Positions 54,702 to 61,762 of a stretch of 64,000 nucleotides of DNA are shown here, piece by piece; the first letter of the stretch is position 1, and each line of letters opens with the position of its first letter. Both the position numbers and the translations under genes were made by a program. Source of the DNA: Streptomyces sp. ST2-7A (lineage in GTDB: Bacteria > Actinomycetota > Actinomycetes > Streptomycetales > Streptomycetaceae); NCBI RefSeq assembly GCF_021390475.1, contig NZ_JAJUWS010000024.1, positions 34,087-98,086 on the forward strand. The letters are read 5' to 3'. Below the pieces are notes generated by a model that saw only the letters and a list, made by a program, of their open reading frames with translations, was not told the origin of the DNA and did no database searches.

Positions 54702-54766
54702 TGCCGCTCCGGTGACCATGGGGGATGACGCCGAGCACCACCCTGATCAGCGGTTGAGCCGTCCTT

Positions 54767-54796
54767 GTTGGTCGTCGTTGGTCGTCGTTGGTCGTC
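54767..54796. repeat. Subterminal GTTGGTCGTC tandem repeat of E2
   Basis: Three perfect 10-bp units, the exact complement of the GACGACCAAC unit near the E1 right end. Flanking bases (GGCCGT, GGGCCGTG) are also shared in the same order. The repeat lies about 66 bp from the glnA2 junction. Confidence 0.88.
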
Positions 54797-54954
54797 CTTC
54801 CACGGCCCCCGGACGGCCCCGGAAGAGCGCGCTCAGGCTAACAGCCCGGGCCTCTCCTCTTCGGGCGCCCACGCCCGCACAACTGACGGCTCGCCTGTCG
54901 CGGATGCGCCCGAACAGCCGGTGAAGCGAGCTTCAGGGACAGCCTCACAGGTCG

Positions 54955-55764
54955 TCAGTCAGGCAAGTGGCCGACTGCCAGCAGATGAGAACTTGCGGCC
55001 AGTAGCTCGGGGTAGGGCTCCGCAAGCCGCGCAGCCATGAGGGCCGAGGAGAAGAATTCCTCGCTTGGCAGGTTGCCCGACTGTTGCTCGACAGCCTTGA
55101 GGAGTGACCAGGCGGGCCCCTCTATGCCGAAGACTTCCACATCGACCAACCCGGCCTCCCTCAGTTCTGCGGCCAACTCTTCAGCGCGATGGAAGTAGGC
55201 AACGGTGAATCTTCCTCGCCCGTCGTACACGGAGGAGGCGAGAATCCCGGAAACCGACTCTTGAAGTGACTCCACGTGCAACTTCCCCAACGCGGCGTGC
55301 TCGAAGAGAGAGGCGTAGCGATTGATGGCAGCCGCCGCGACCATGGCCCCGGAGCGAGCCACGCGAACCGCCTCGGCAAGTGCCTGTCGCCGATCCTCAC
55401 GCTCCGGGAGGTGGTAGAGCGGCCCCAATAGGTGAATCACGTCGTAGGAGTCATCGGATGCCGGAAGGCTTCGTGCGTCCCCAACCGTGGCATTGCAGAT
55501 CTCTTGGGCTTGCGCGACGTGCCGAGGCACCGGATCGACGAGATCGACGTGATACCCGTCTTCGACCAACCATCGCGCGTGAACGCCGGTACCTCCCCCT
55601 ACGTCGAGTACCCGGGCAGGAGCGGAGGGCAAGAAACGACGGAGGAGTTCCTGCGTTCGCAGCATCTCAAGCCGCCCATCAGCGGAAGAGGCCAGCCTGA
55701 CCCCTTCGTCTGCGACGTTCGAGTAGAAGTGCACGACTTCGGGCGACATCTTCGGATGAGACAT
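54955..55764 (-). CDS. Class I SAM-dependent methyltransferase (E2 cargo)
   Basis: 269-aa protein with SAM motif I VLDVGGGTGVHARWLVEDGY (~residue 48), the acidic VDLVDPVPRHV and DVIHLLGPLYHL, typical of small-molecule methyltransferases. ATG 55,764 is the only start that excludes the operator; a possible -10 (CATACT) is ~9 nt upstream, so transcription may be leaderless. It is divergent from the GntR gene with a shared ACCGGT operator. G+C is lower than in neighbouring chromosome, suggesting recent gain. Substrate unknown. Confidence 0.85.
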   Translation of the reverse strand: MSHPKMSPEVVHFYSNVADEGVRLASSADGRLEMLRTQELLRRFLPSAPARVLDVGGGTGVHARWLVEDGYHVDLVDPVPRHVAQAQEICNATVGDARSLPASDDSYDVIHLLGPLYHLPEREDRRQALAEAVRVARSGAMVAAAAINRYASLFEHAALGKLHVESLQESVSGILASSVYDGRGRFTVAYFHRAEELAAELREAGLVDVEVFGIEGPAWSLLKAVEQQSGNLPSEEFFSSALMAARLAEPYPELLAASSHLLAVGHLPD

Positions 55765-55780
55765 GTGAGCAGTATGCTTT

Positions 55781-55800
55781 GTACCGGTGGACCGGTCCAG
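55781..55800. promoter_or_regulatory. E2 GntR operator in the methyltransferase/gntR divergent region
   Basis: Two ACCGGT half-sites (55,783 and 55,791) with GG between them, the complement of the ACCGGT-CC-ACCGGT pattern at 56,563 and 56,663. Placed between divergent starts, it can control both genes. Confidence 0.75.
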
Positions 55801-55823
55801 CCTGCCAATCCCTGTGAGGAACC

Positions 55824-56540
55824 ATGGCGCTACTGAAGTACGAAGAGATTGCAGCCTCCCTGAATTCCCGCATCGAAAAGGGTGAGTTCCCGCCGGGTGA
55901 ACTACTCCCCTCCGGACGCGACCTTGCGGAGCAGTGGCAGGTCTCGCGGGCAACCGTGATCAAGGCAATGGACGTCCTGCGCAACGATGGCGTAGTCGAG
56001 GCCAAGCAGGGCGCCGGGTTCATGGTGGTCGAAACGCCTGTGGGCCGCCCCGCCGGGAACCGGCGCCCCGGCGCCCCTCGCACGACCGGCGGCATGCCTT
56101 TCACGAGAGTGGGAGCTCCCGAGCGCGTGCTGCCACCTCCTCACGTGGCCGCCGCACTTGACCTGGGCGAGGCCATGGAAGCGCTGCGCCGCGTGCGATT
56201 GATGAAGCAGTCGGACGGAACCCCCCACAGCTACATCGAAGCCTGGTTTCCCGCAGAGATCGCCGACGCGGCACCACGCCTGGAGCAGCACGCGCCCATC
56301 ACGGAAGGAACCACTCGATACGTCCAGCGACGGACCGGGCGACACCCCGTCGAAGGAACGGACGTGACCACCGTGCGCATGGCCACGGAGATCGAGTCCC
56401 ACCACCTGCTTCTCACCGAGCCCACTCCCGTGGCCGTCGTACTGCACACCGCTCGCGACCAAGAGGGGCGTCCCCTGGTGTGTGAAGAGGGGGTCACGCC
56501 GGGGCCCCTGTGGGAGCAAGTGGAGACGTACCCGATGTAA
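55824..56540 (+). CDS. GntR-family regulator of E2 (UTRA domain, TraR/KorSA-like)
   Basis: 238-aa repressor: winged-helix residues ~1-70 (KYEEIAASLNSRIEKGEFPPGE; LAEQWQVSRATVIKAMDVL) and a UTRA domain (~90-238). In Streptomyces conjugative elements such regulators keep tra genes silent in the donor. Three ACCGGT-type operators flank it, one in its own promoter region and one in the -35/-10 spacer of the downstream operon promoter. ATG 55,824 follows TGAGGA. Confidence 0.9.
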   Translation: MALLKYEEIAASLNSRIEKGEFPPGELLPSGRDLAEQWQVSRATVIKAMDVLRNDGVVEAKQGAGFMVVETPVGRPAGNRRPGAPRTTGGMPFTRVGAPERVLPPPHVAAALDLGEAMEALRRVRLMKQSDGTPHSYIEAWFPAEIADAAPRLEQHAPITEGTTRYVQRRTGRHPVEGTDVTTVRMATEIESHHLLLTEPTPVAVVLHTARDQEGRPLVCEEGVTPGPLWEQVETYPM

Positions 56541-56559
56541 CTTCCTCAGAGAAATCAAG

Positions 56560-56592
56560 CTGGACCGGTCCACCGGTTCAGCTTTTTTCTTG
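56560..56592 (+). terminator. GntR terminator that also contains an operator copy
   Basis: The interrupted dyad from 56,558 to 56,585 (AAGCTGGACCGGT, CC, ACCGGTTCAGCTT) is followed by a run of six T: a rho-independent terminator 20 nt after the gntR stop. Its arms contain the ACCGGT-CC-ACCGGT operator core, so GntR binding and termination share one site. Confidence 0.75.
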
Positions 56593-56655
56593 CCCATCCT
56601 AGAGCTTCTACCTGCGAAAACACCCACCCTCGGCAACCCTGCGACTCCGAGCAGC

Positions 56656-56688
56656 TTGACTGGACCGGTCCACCGGTCCAGTCTATTC
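56656..56688 (+). promoter_or_regulatory. Promoter of the E2 transfer operon with embedded operator
   Basis: TTGACT (-35, 56,656-56,661) precedes the dyad ACTGGACCGGT-CC-ACCGGTCCAGT (56,659-56,682), which fills the space to the probable -10 (around 56,680-56,688). The design parallels the E1 operon promoter: the operator lies between the two hexamers. Confidence 0.7.
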
Positions 56689-56692
56689 CTGT

Positions 56693-57179
56693 GGTCGACG
56701 ACCACTCGGAGGGGCCTTCTTCGGGCTGCCTTCCGGCGAAGAGGGCGGGGACGCTGCGATCCCGCCAAAGGCCAGGTGAGCAGGGCTTCGGCCCGACTGG
56801 CGAGGTGGCCCGGTGACCGCGAGCAACGGCCGGAGTGTGGGGACCACGAGTCCCCCTTGCAGTGCTCAACCCCTGCCCGAACGAGGAGAGGAAGGCCCGT
56901 GATCCGACGAAGACCCGGGGCGGGTGCGGCGTGCCGGACCGGCCCTGCACCCGATGCCTGTGTGTCCCGCCCCTCGCCGTGAAGCCGGGATAGCCGGTGG
57001 CCAGGGGCCCGGTGCGTCGAGCGCACTCGATCCCCGGCAGCCCTCCGGACCGCGACGCCCGCGGCTCCGGTCCTGCCGGGCGGTCGTGACCGCTCGAACC
57101 GATCGGTCACCACCAGGTGCGCCCCCGAAGTAGCAGCTTCGGGGGCGCGCGCCACAGGAATGACCTGGAAGGACTCCCT
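56693..57179. other. Long leader of the E2 operon
   Basis: About 490 bp between the operator-promoter and the first well-supported gene. It contains one small possible ORF (56,899-56,982) and a perfect 12-bp hairpin at 57,119-57,148 (GCGCCCCCGAAG with complement) just before the 48-aa gene. Attenuation or mRNA stabilisation is possible. Confidence 0.55.
56899..56982 (+). CDS. Possible 27-aa peptide in the E2 leader
   Basis: GTG preceded by GAGAGGAAGG at good spacing; the product is Arg/Pro-rich with two Cys. Support is only the ribosome-binding site and the position. It could be a short leader peptide or not translated. Confidence 0.35.
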   Translation: MIRRRPGAGAACRTGPAPDACVSRPSP

Positions 57180-57326
57180 GTGAACGTCTTCATCATCGCA
57201 TCCGCCACCACCGCGCTGACCGACAAGGAGCGTGAGGAGCAGCGGCGCGAGGAGTTGCGGCGCAAGGTCGCCGAGCGCAACGAGCAGTCCCGTCGCGACG
57301 CCCAGCTCAAGGGCAACCGTCGCTGA
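57180..57326 (+). CDS. Small highly charged helical protein (48 aa)
   Basis: GTG 57,180 follows GGAAGGA. After a short hydrophobic start (NVFIIASATTA) the product is a charged helix (TDKEREEQRREELRRKVAER), likely a coiled coil. Small proteins of this kind are common at the head of Streptomyces transfer operons; function unknown. It lies between two strong hairpins (57,119-57,148 and 57,350-57,386). Confidence 0.7.
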   Translation: MNVFIIASATTALTDKEREEQRREELRRKVAERNEQSRRDAQLKGNRR

Positions 57327-57413
57327 CCGCCCGACCATTCAGCCCACCCGTGGCGCCCCACCCCGGATCGGGGGGTGGGGTGCCACGGTGTGTTCCGACA
57401 GGAGAGACCTGCT

Positions 57414-57674
57414 GTGAAGAGCTTCATCGGTCGGCACGAGGTGCGCGACCACCACGACTACCTCGAACTCTCGCTTGGCACCGACCCGGCCCTGTGGTTG
57501 GGCGTGGAGGGGGAGAGCGCGAGCGAGCGGGCGGCCCGGCTGGATGCCGGGTTGGACATCCTGGCCGATGACCCCGACCTGGCCCCGGCCGTGGTCGCGG
57601 TCATCACCGAGGCCATCACCCACCGCCCCGGCCCCCTGGCCACCCTCCCGACCCCGGTCGGGGGTGTGCGATGA
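57414..57674 (+). CDS. Hypothetical 86-aa protein of the E2 operon
   Basis: GTG 57,414 follows AGGAGA. Acidic protein (SFIGRHEVRDHHDYLELSLG, then ARLDAGLDILADDPDLAPAV) with no recognised domain. Its stop overlaps the next start (ATGA), indicating coupling. Confidence 0.7.
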   Translation: MKSFIGRHEVRDHHDYLELSLGTDPALWLGVEGESASERAARLDAGLDILADDPDLAPAVVAVITEAITHRPGPLATLPTPVGGVR

Positions 57675-58051
57675 ACCAGCCGACCACCACGGCGGCCGGG
57701 ACCGCCCGGGCCGCCGCCGAGGCCATCCGCACGCTCAACCACCTGACCTTCCGGCCCGATGAGCGGGCCCAGTGGGAGATGCCGGGGGATGTCTACGACG
57801 TGATCGGCGCCCTGGCCTACCTGGTCGGGCGCCTGCCCCAGACCCTTGGTCAGGCGAGCGAGTTGCTGGAGTCCCTGCACGGCACCGGGCGGCTGCGGCA
57901 CGACTCCGGTGACGGCGAGCAGCCGGCCGCCGACGTCGCCGCATTCGGGGTCGAGACTCGGGAGGCCGCGGGCACCGCCGGGCGCCTGGCCGATGGTCTG
58001 CGGCACGCCCATGCTGCCCTGGCCCGCATCGGCTACCGGGAGGAGCGATGA
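57671..58051 (+). CDS. Hypothetical 126-aa protein of the E2 operon
   Basis: Mostly helical protein (AEAIRTLNHLTFRPDERAQW; DVYDVIGALAYLVGRLPQTL), a pattern seen repeatedly on Streptomyces integrative elements upstream of SpdB-like genes. No enzymatic motif. Coupled at both ends by ATGA overlaps. Confidence 0.75.
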   Translation: MNQPTTTAAGTARAAAEAIRTLNHLTFRPDERAQWEMPGDVYDVIGALAYLVGRLPQTLGQASELLESLHGTGRLRHDSGDGEQPAADVAAFGVETREAAGTAGRLADGLRHAHAALARIGYREER

Positions 58052-59214
58052 GCGGGCAGACGCCGGGGGGAACCCGGCTGACCCGGGTGCAGAAGGTCGT
58101 GTTGACGGCGGCGTTCGTGCCGATGTTGGCCACCGGCATCGCGGGTGGGATCGGGACGTACAGCAACATCGAGTCCGCCTACGGCTCGGGCACCGCGATG
58201 GGCGCGGTGGCCGCCGGTGAGGGCGCCACGGCCGTGTTGGCGCTGGTGCTGCTGGGGCTGACGCTGTTGGGGCAGTCCTCCCCGGCGGTGGTGCGGGCGG
58301 GGCTGTGGCTGCTCCCGGCCGCCGCGTCCGCGATGTCGTTGACGGCCGCCGAGGACCCGGGGCAGATGATCGTCTACGCCATCACCCCGATGGGCATGAC
58401 CGTGGCCGCCGAGGGCATGGCCTTCCTCGCCCGGCGGATCGTGGTCCACCAAAACGGCGGCCGGGACGTGGAGGCCGACGCCCGGGCGGCGGCGGTGGTC
58501 CAGGAGTTGGCCTACCACCGGGCCCGCGCCACCTCCCACCCCGACACCCGCAAGCGCAAGGCATCCGAGCGGCGGGCGTGGAAGCTCGCCCGCCGGGTCG
58601 GCCGGGACGACCCCGCCCTTGCCGGTCGGCTGCTGACCATCCAACGCGACCGACTCCAGTCGGGCGCGGACGCCGCCCTGGCCGCCATGTTCGGCGGCAC
58701 CCCCACCACCCCGACCGAGGTCCCCACCGGGGTTCCGGTGCTGCCGGTGACCACCCCGCTCCCGGCAGTGGAGGCCGCCCCGGTCGACGCGATCGCGAAT
58801 GCGGAGGAATCCACACGGACAACCGCAAAGTGGTCGCCCCCTGGCCTGCCCGAACAGCCGTCCGTCCCCGGGGCCGGGTCCGAGTCGGTCGCCCCGCCGG
58901 TCGGGCCCGACTCCGAGTCCGGGAGCGCTTCGGTCGCTCCCGACTCCCCGCCCCGACCGCTGGTGGCCGCCGCCGACCGACCCCGACCGAGTCGGGTCAC
59001 CACACCGGTGCCGCCGTCCGCGACCCGCACAGCTGTGCCGCGCCGCTCGTGGGACCAACTCCTGACCGACGCCCGGACGGTGACCGACGGGTGGAGCGAT
59101 GAGGCGTTGACCGCCAACGCCATCCGACAGGCGGTGCGCACTTCCGCCGACAATGCCCGCAAGCTGCGCGAGGCGCTGCGCGCCGAGCGTGCCGAGAGGG
59201 TGAGCGCGGCGTGA
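58048..59214 (+). CDS. SpdB/DUF2637-like membrane protein
   Basis: 388-aa protein with about four transmembrane helices in residues 15-130 (VVLTAAFVPMLATGIAGGIG; TAVLALVLLGLTLLG; LWLLPAAASAMSL), a basic helical region (ATSHPDTRKRKASERRAWKL) and a long Pro/Ser/Thr-rich tail ending in a helical segment with an HTH-like look (EALTANAIRQAVRTSADNAR). Spd proteins support intramycelial spreading of transferred DNA and interact with TraB; assignment here is by topology and context. Confidence 0.75.
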   Translation: MSGQTPGGTRLTRVQKVVLTAAFVPMLATGIAGGIGTYSNIESAYGSGTAMGAVAAGEGATAVLALVLLGLTLLGQSSPAVVRAGLWLLPAAASAMSLTAAEDPGQMIVYAITPMGMTVAAEGMAFLARRIVVHQNGGRDVEADARAAAVVQELAYHRARATSHPDTRKRKASERRAWKLARRVGRDDPALAGRLLTIQRDRLQSGADAALAAMFGGTPTTPTEVPTGVPVLPVTTPLPAVEAAPVDAIANAEESTRTTAKWSPPGLPEQPSVPGAGSESVAPPVGPDSESGSASVAPDSPPRPLVAAADRPRPSRVTTPVPPSATRTAVPRRSWDQLLTDARTVTDGWSDEALTANAIRQAVRTSADNARKLREALRAERAERVSAA

Positions 59215-59837
59215 TCCGGCGTCGTGTGCTGGACCTGTGCTGCGGCGCGGGGGGTGCGGGGCGGGGCTATGCCGAGGCCGGGTACGAGGTCACCGGCGTG
59301 GACATCCGCCCCCAGCCGAACTATCCCTACCGCTTCGTTCTCGCGGACGCGATCGGCCACCTGGCCGACCTGATCGCCACCGGGGGGATCGAGCGCTACG
59401 ACCTGGTGCACGCCTCCTGGCCGTGTCAGACCTTCGCCCGGGTCACCGCCTGGCGCGGCTCCCGCGACTCCCATCCGGATCTGCTGACCCCGGGCCGGGA
59501 GCTGTTGGAGCGGTGCGGGCGGCCGTGGGTGATGGAGAACGTGCCCGAGGCCCCGATCCGCCCGGACTACCTGTTGTGCGGCTCGATGTTCGGCCTGAAC
59601 ATCCGCCGCCACCGGGCGTTCGAGACCTCCTGGGGCGGGGGCGGGGAACTCCTCCCGCCCTGCTGGCACCACCCCCGCATCCTGCCCTTCGCCCACAAGG
59701 GCGAGCGCGCCTACGCGGACGCCATGGGCTGCACCTGGATGACCAACACCGAGGGCCGCCAGGCCATCCCACCCGTCTACACCCAATGGATCGGCCACCG
59801 CGCGATCGACCACACCACGGCGGTGAGCACGCCGTGA
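59211..59837 (+). CDS. Compact C5-cytosine-type DNA methyltransferase
   Basis: 208-aa protein with C5-MTase motifs: I (LDLCCGAGGAGRGYAEAGY), IV with the catalytic Cys (HASWPCQTFARV), VI (WVMENVPEAP), VIII-like (NIRRHRAFETSW) and a terminal IPPVYTQWIG resembling motif X. It is shorter than typical enzymes (over 300 aa) and has little room for a target-recognition domain, like many phage and element MTases. Possibly protects the incoming element from restriction. Coupled to neighbours by overlaps. Confidence 0.85.
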   Translation: MIRRRVLDLCCGAGGAGRGYAEAGYEVTGVDIRPQPNYPYRFVLADAIGHLADLIATGGIERYDLVHASWPCQTFARVTAWRGSRDSHPDLLTPGRELLERCGRPWVMENVPEAPIRPDYLLCGSMFGLNIRRHRAFETSWGGGGELLPPCWHHPRILPFAHKGERAYADAMGCTWMTNTEGRQAIPPVYTQWIGHRAIDHTTAVSTP

Positions 59838-60235
59838 GGCCCACCGCACGGACCGAGGTCCACGACCCCGACGGCACCCGGTACGGGATCCCCACCTATC
59901 AGTGGCGGGCCGCTCCGGACGGCTTGGCCACCCGCCGACAGCTTCGGGCGGCCGGGTTGCGGCCCGGTGGTCAGGAACCGGCGGCGCAGGTGATGCGCCT
60001 GCGCCGCCGGGGCCGGGCCCCGCTGGTCGGCCACCTCTACGCCATCGAGCGTGCCAAGCCGGTCCGTCCCATGACCCCGGGCCGGTGGCGGGCGATCGAG
60101 GCCGCCCTGCTCGCGCGCCGTACCTGTCCCGACTGCGGGCGGGTCGCGGACTACTGCATCCCCACCTCGCTCGGCATGTGTGTGCCGTGCGCCTATCCCA
60201 CCGTGACCGCCCCGAGCGAAGGAGAACGACTGTGA
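59834..60235 (+). CDS. RRQRL-motif zinc-binding protein
   Basis: 133-aa protein starting at GTG that overlaps the methyltransferase stop. It has the RRQLRAAGLRPGGQ motif, a basic MRLRRRGR region and a four-cysteine cluster (CPDCGRVADYCIPTSLGMCV plus a following Cys) likely to bind zinc. This family occurs on Streptomyces AICEs and plasmids; it may bind nucleic acid but its role is unproven. Confidence 0.8.
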   Translation: MRPTARTEVHDPDGTRYGIPTYQWRAAPDGLATRRQLRAAGLRPGGQEPAAQVMRLRRRGRAPLVGHLYAIERAKPVRPMTPGRWRAIEAALLARRTCPDCGRVADYCIPTSLGMCVPCAYPTVTAPSEGERL

Positions 60236-60537
60236 GCACCTGGCCCACGGGCACGGTCGCCCGTTACCTGACCGTCGGCACCGCGACCGTCGACGTCACC
60301 GAGGTCGCCGCCTACCCCAGCGTGGAGGGCCCCACCGAGACCGTCGCACTGTGCGGCGGGTGCGGTGAGCGCCACGTCCGCGACTGGGGCTTCGACTTCG
60401 AGGCCCGGGACCGGGGAGAGGACCAGAGCGAGCGGCTCGACTCCGGTGGCGCAGGCGCCACCGCCGGGGCCCGGCGGTGGGCGCAGAGCCACGCCGAGCG
60501 TTGCCGGGCCCTGCCCAAGCCGGAGGCCGGGCGGTGA
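60232..60537 (+). CDS. Small Cys-containing protein, paralogue 1
   Basis: 101-aa protein; GTG 60,232 follows AAGGAGAA and overlaps the previous stop. It begins STWPTGTVARYLTVGTATVD and contains CGGCGERH and a late AERC that could form a metal site. It is clearly related to the next gene (same WP-G-VAR-LTVG-VD start). Confidence 0.75.
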   Translation: MSTWPTGTVARYLTVGTATVDVTEVAAYPSVEGPTETVALCGGCGERHVRDWGFDFEARDRGEDQSERLDSGGAGATAGARRWAQSHAERCRALPKPEAGR

Positions 60538-60776
60538 GCGCCTGGCCCCATGGGGCGGTGGCCCGACTGCTGACGGTTGGGGGTGCGTCGGTCGACATCG
60601 TGCAGTACGCCGACGGCCGCCTGGTCGCCGTGTGCACCGGCGCGTGCTGCCCCTGGGAGAAGGCCACCGGCGTTCGGCTGCCCGACGGCACGGTGGACGT
60701 CGCCTCCGGCCTGCCGGTGCTCATCCCGGCCGCGCAGGAGCACGCCGCCAACTGTCGCCTGATGCGCCGCTGCTGA
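60534..60776 (+). CDS. Small Cys-containing protein, paralogue 2
   Basis: 80-aa protein; GTG 60,534 overlaps the preceding stop. Begins SAWPHGAVARLLTVGGASVD and contains CTGACCPWEKATG with a later HAANCRLM, a Cys/His pattern parallel to paralogue 1. Tandem duplication inside the operon. Function unknown. Confidence 0.75.
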   Translation: MSAWPHGAVARLLTVGGASVDIVQYADGRLVAVCTGACCPWEKATGVRLPDGTVDVASGLPVLIPAAQEHAANCRLMRRC

Positions 60777-60855
60777 CGGCTGCCCGATCCGCCGGTCGCG
60801 TACCGGCGGTGAGGGGAGCCGGGACAGCCCCGGCCGACACCGACAGGAGAAACCC

Positions 60856-61341
60856 GTGTTCCACCGTATCGAGACGCTCGTCTCCCGCACCGCCCGGTGG
60901 CACCACCCGCACTTCATCGCCGCCGAACCGACCCGTGAGGGCGGCATCGACTTCGAGTTCGGGCCGTTCGACGGCACCGAGCCGGAGCCGGTTCGGCCCG
61001 ACACCCGCGTGCCCGGCAACAACATCCCGGGGCCCGATGACCACGAGTTCCTGCGCCTGATGTACGAGCGCGCCCACCGGGAGTGGCAGGACGCCCGGGA
61101 CGCCACCGAGGCATTCGAGCCCGAGACCCGCGCCCGCTACCTCACCCTCGCCGGTCAGCACCTGGCCGACCGCTCCCTGACCACCGACGTCATCGACCGG
61201 GGCACCGAGTGGGAGCCCCACCCCTACACCTGGGAGTGCCAGGGCTGCCCCGGCCCGGGCGAGGGCGCGCAGTACCTCGCCGACGCCGAACGGTCCGCCG
61301 CCGCCCACGCCGCCGCCTGTCGCGGCATCCCCGTCGCCTGA
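60856..61341 (+). CDS. Hypothetical 161-aa protein of the E2 operon
   Basis: GTG 60,856 follows AGGAGA. Acidic protein with an aromatic N-terminus (FHRIETLVSRTARWHHPHF), a helical centre (LRLMYERAHREWQDARDATE) and a C-terminal CQGCPGPGEGA with a later AACRG, perhaps a small metal site. No known domain. A hairpin (CCGCCGGT with complement, about 60,790-60,811) precedes it. Confidence 0.7.
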   Translation: MFHRIETLVSRTARWHHPHFIAAEPTREGGIDFEFGPFDGTEPEPVRPDTRVPGNNIPGPDDHEFLRLMYERAHREWQDARDATEAFEPETRARYLTLAGQHLADRSLTTDVIDRGTEWEPHPYTWECQGCPGPGEGAQYLADAERSAAAHAAACRGIPVA

Positions 61342-61362
61342 CTCGAAAGGAGCACATCAACC

Positions 61363-61674
61363 ATGAGCACCCCGAGGTTCACCCCGGCCGAGAAGGCCGC
61401 CCGGATCGCGACCGTGTGCGGCTACCTGGGCGGTGTCGGTGACCGCGACCGGCACCTGAACCGGATGGACACCCTCAACGAGCGCGGTCGGCTGCGGGCG
61501 GTCGAGGAGGCCGCCGCCTGGCAGGTCGAGCACCAGGAGGCCACCGCGTTGTTGGCCGCCGCCCGGGTGGCCGAGCGGGCCGCGTCCCGCGAGGCCCGCA
61601 AGGACGCGCGGGCGGCGGTCAAGGAGGCCGAGGCCCGCGTCAAGCGTCTGGAGCGCTGTCGCCCGCGCGGTTGA
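61363..61674 (+). CDS. Small coiled-coil protein of the E2 operon
   Basis: 103-aa protein with ATG 61,363 after AAAGGAG. The C-terminal two thirds form a long charged Ala-rich helix (EEAAAWQVEHQEATALLAAA, then EARKDARAAVKEAEARVKRL), likely a coiled coil. A GC-rich hairpin follows before the translocase gene. Confidence 0.7.
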   Translation: MSTPRFTPAEKAARIATVCGYLGGVGDRDRHLNRMDTLNERGRLRAVEEAAAWQVEHQEATALLAAARVAERAASREARKDARAAVKEAEARVKRLERCRPRG

Positions 61675-61762
61675 TTGCGCCCCGGGGACGGCTGCCCGCC
61701 TGGCAGCTCGCGGCCGTCCCCGGGCCCCGGTTCCCAACGACTGAGAACAGGAGAACACCAGC

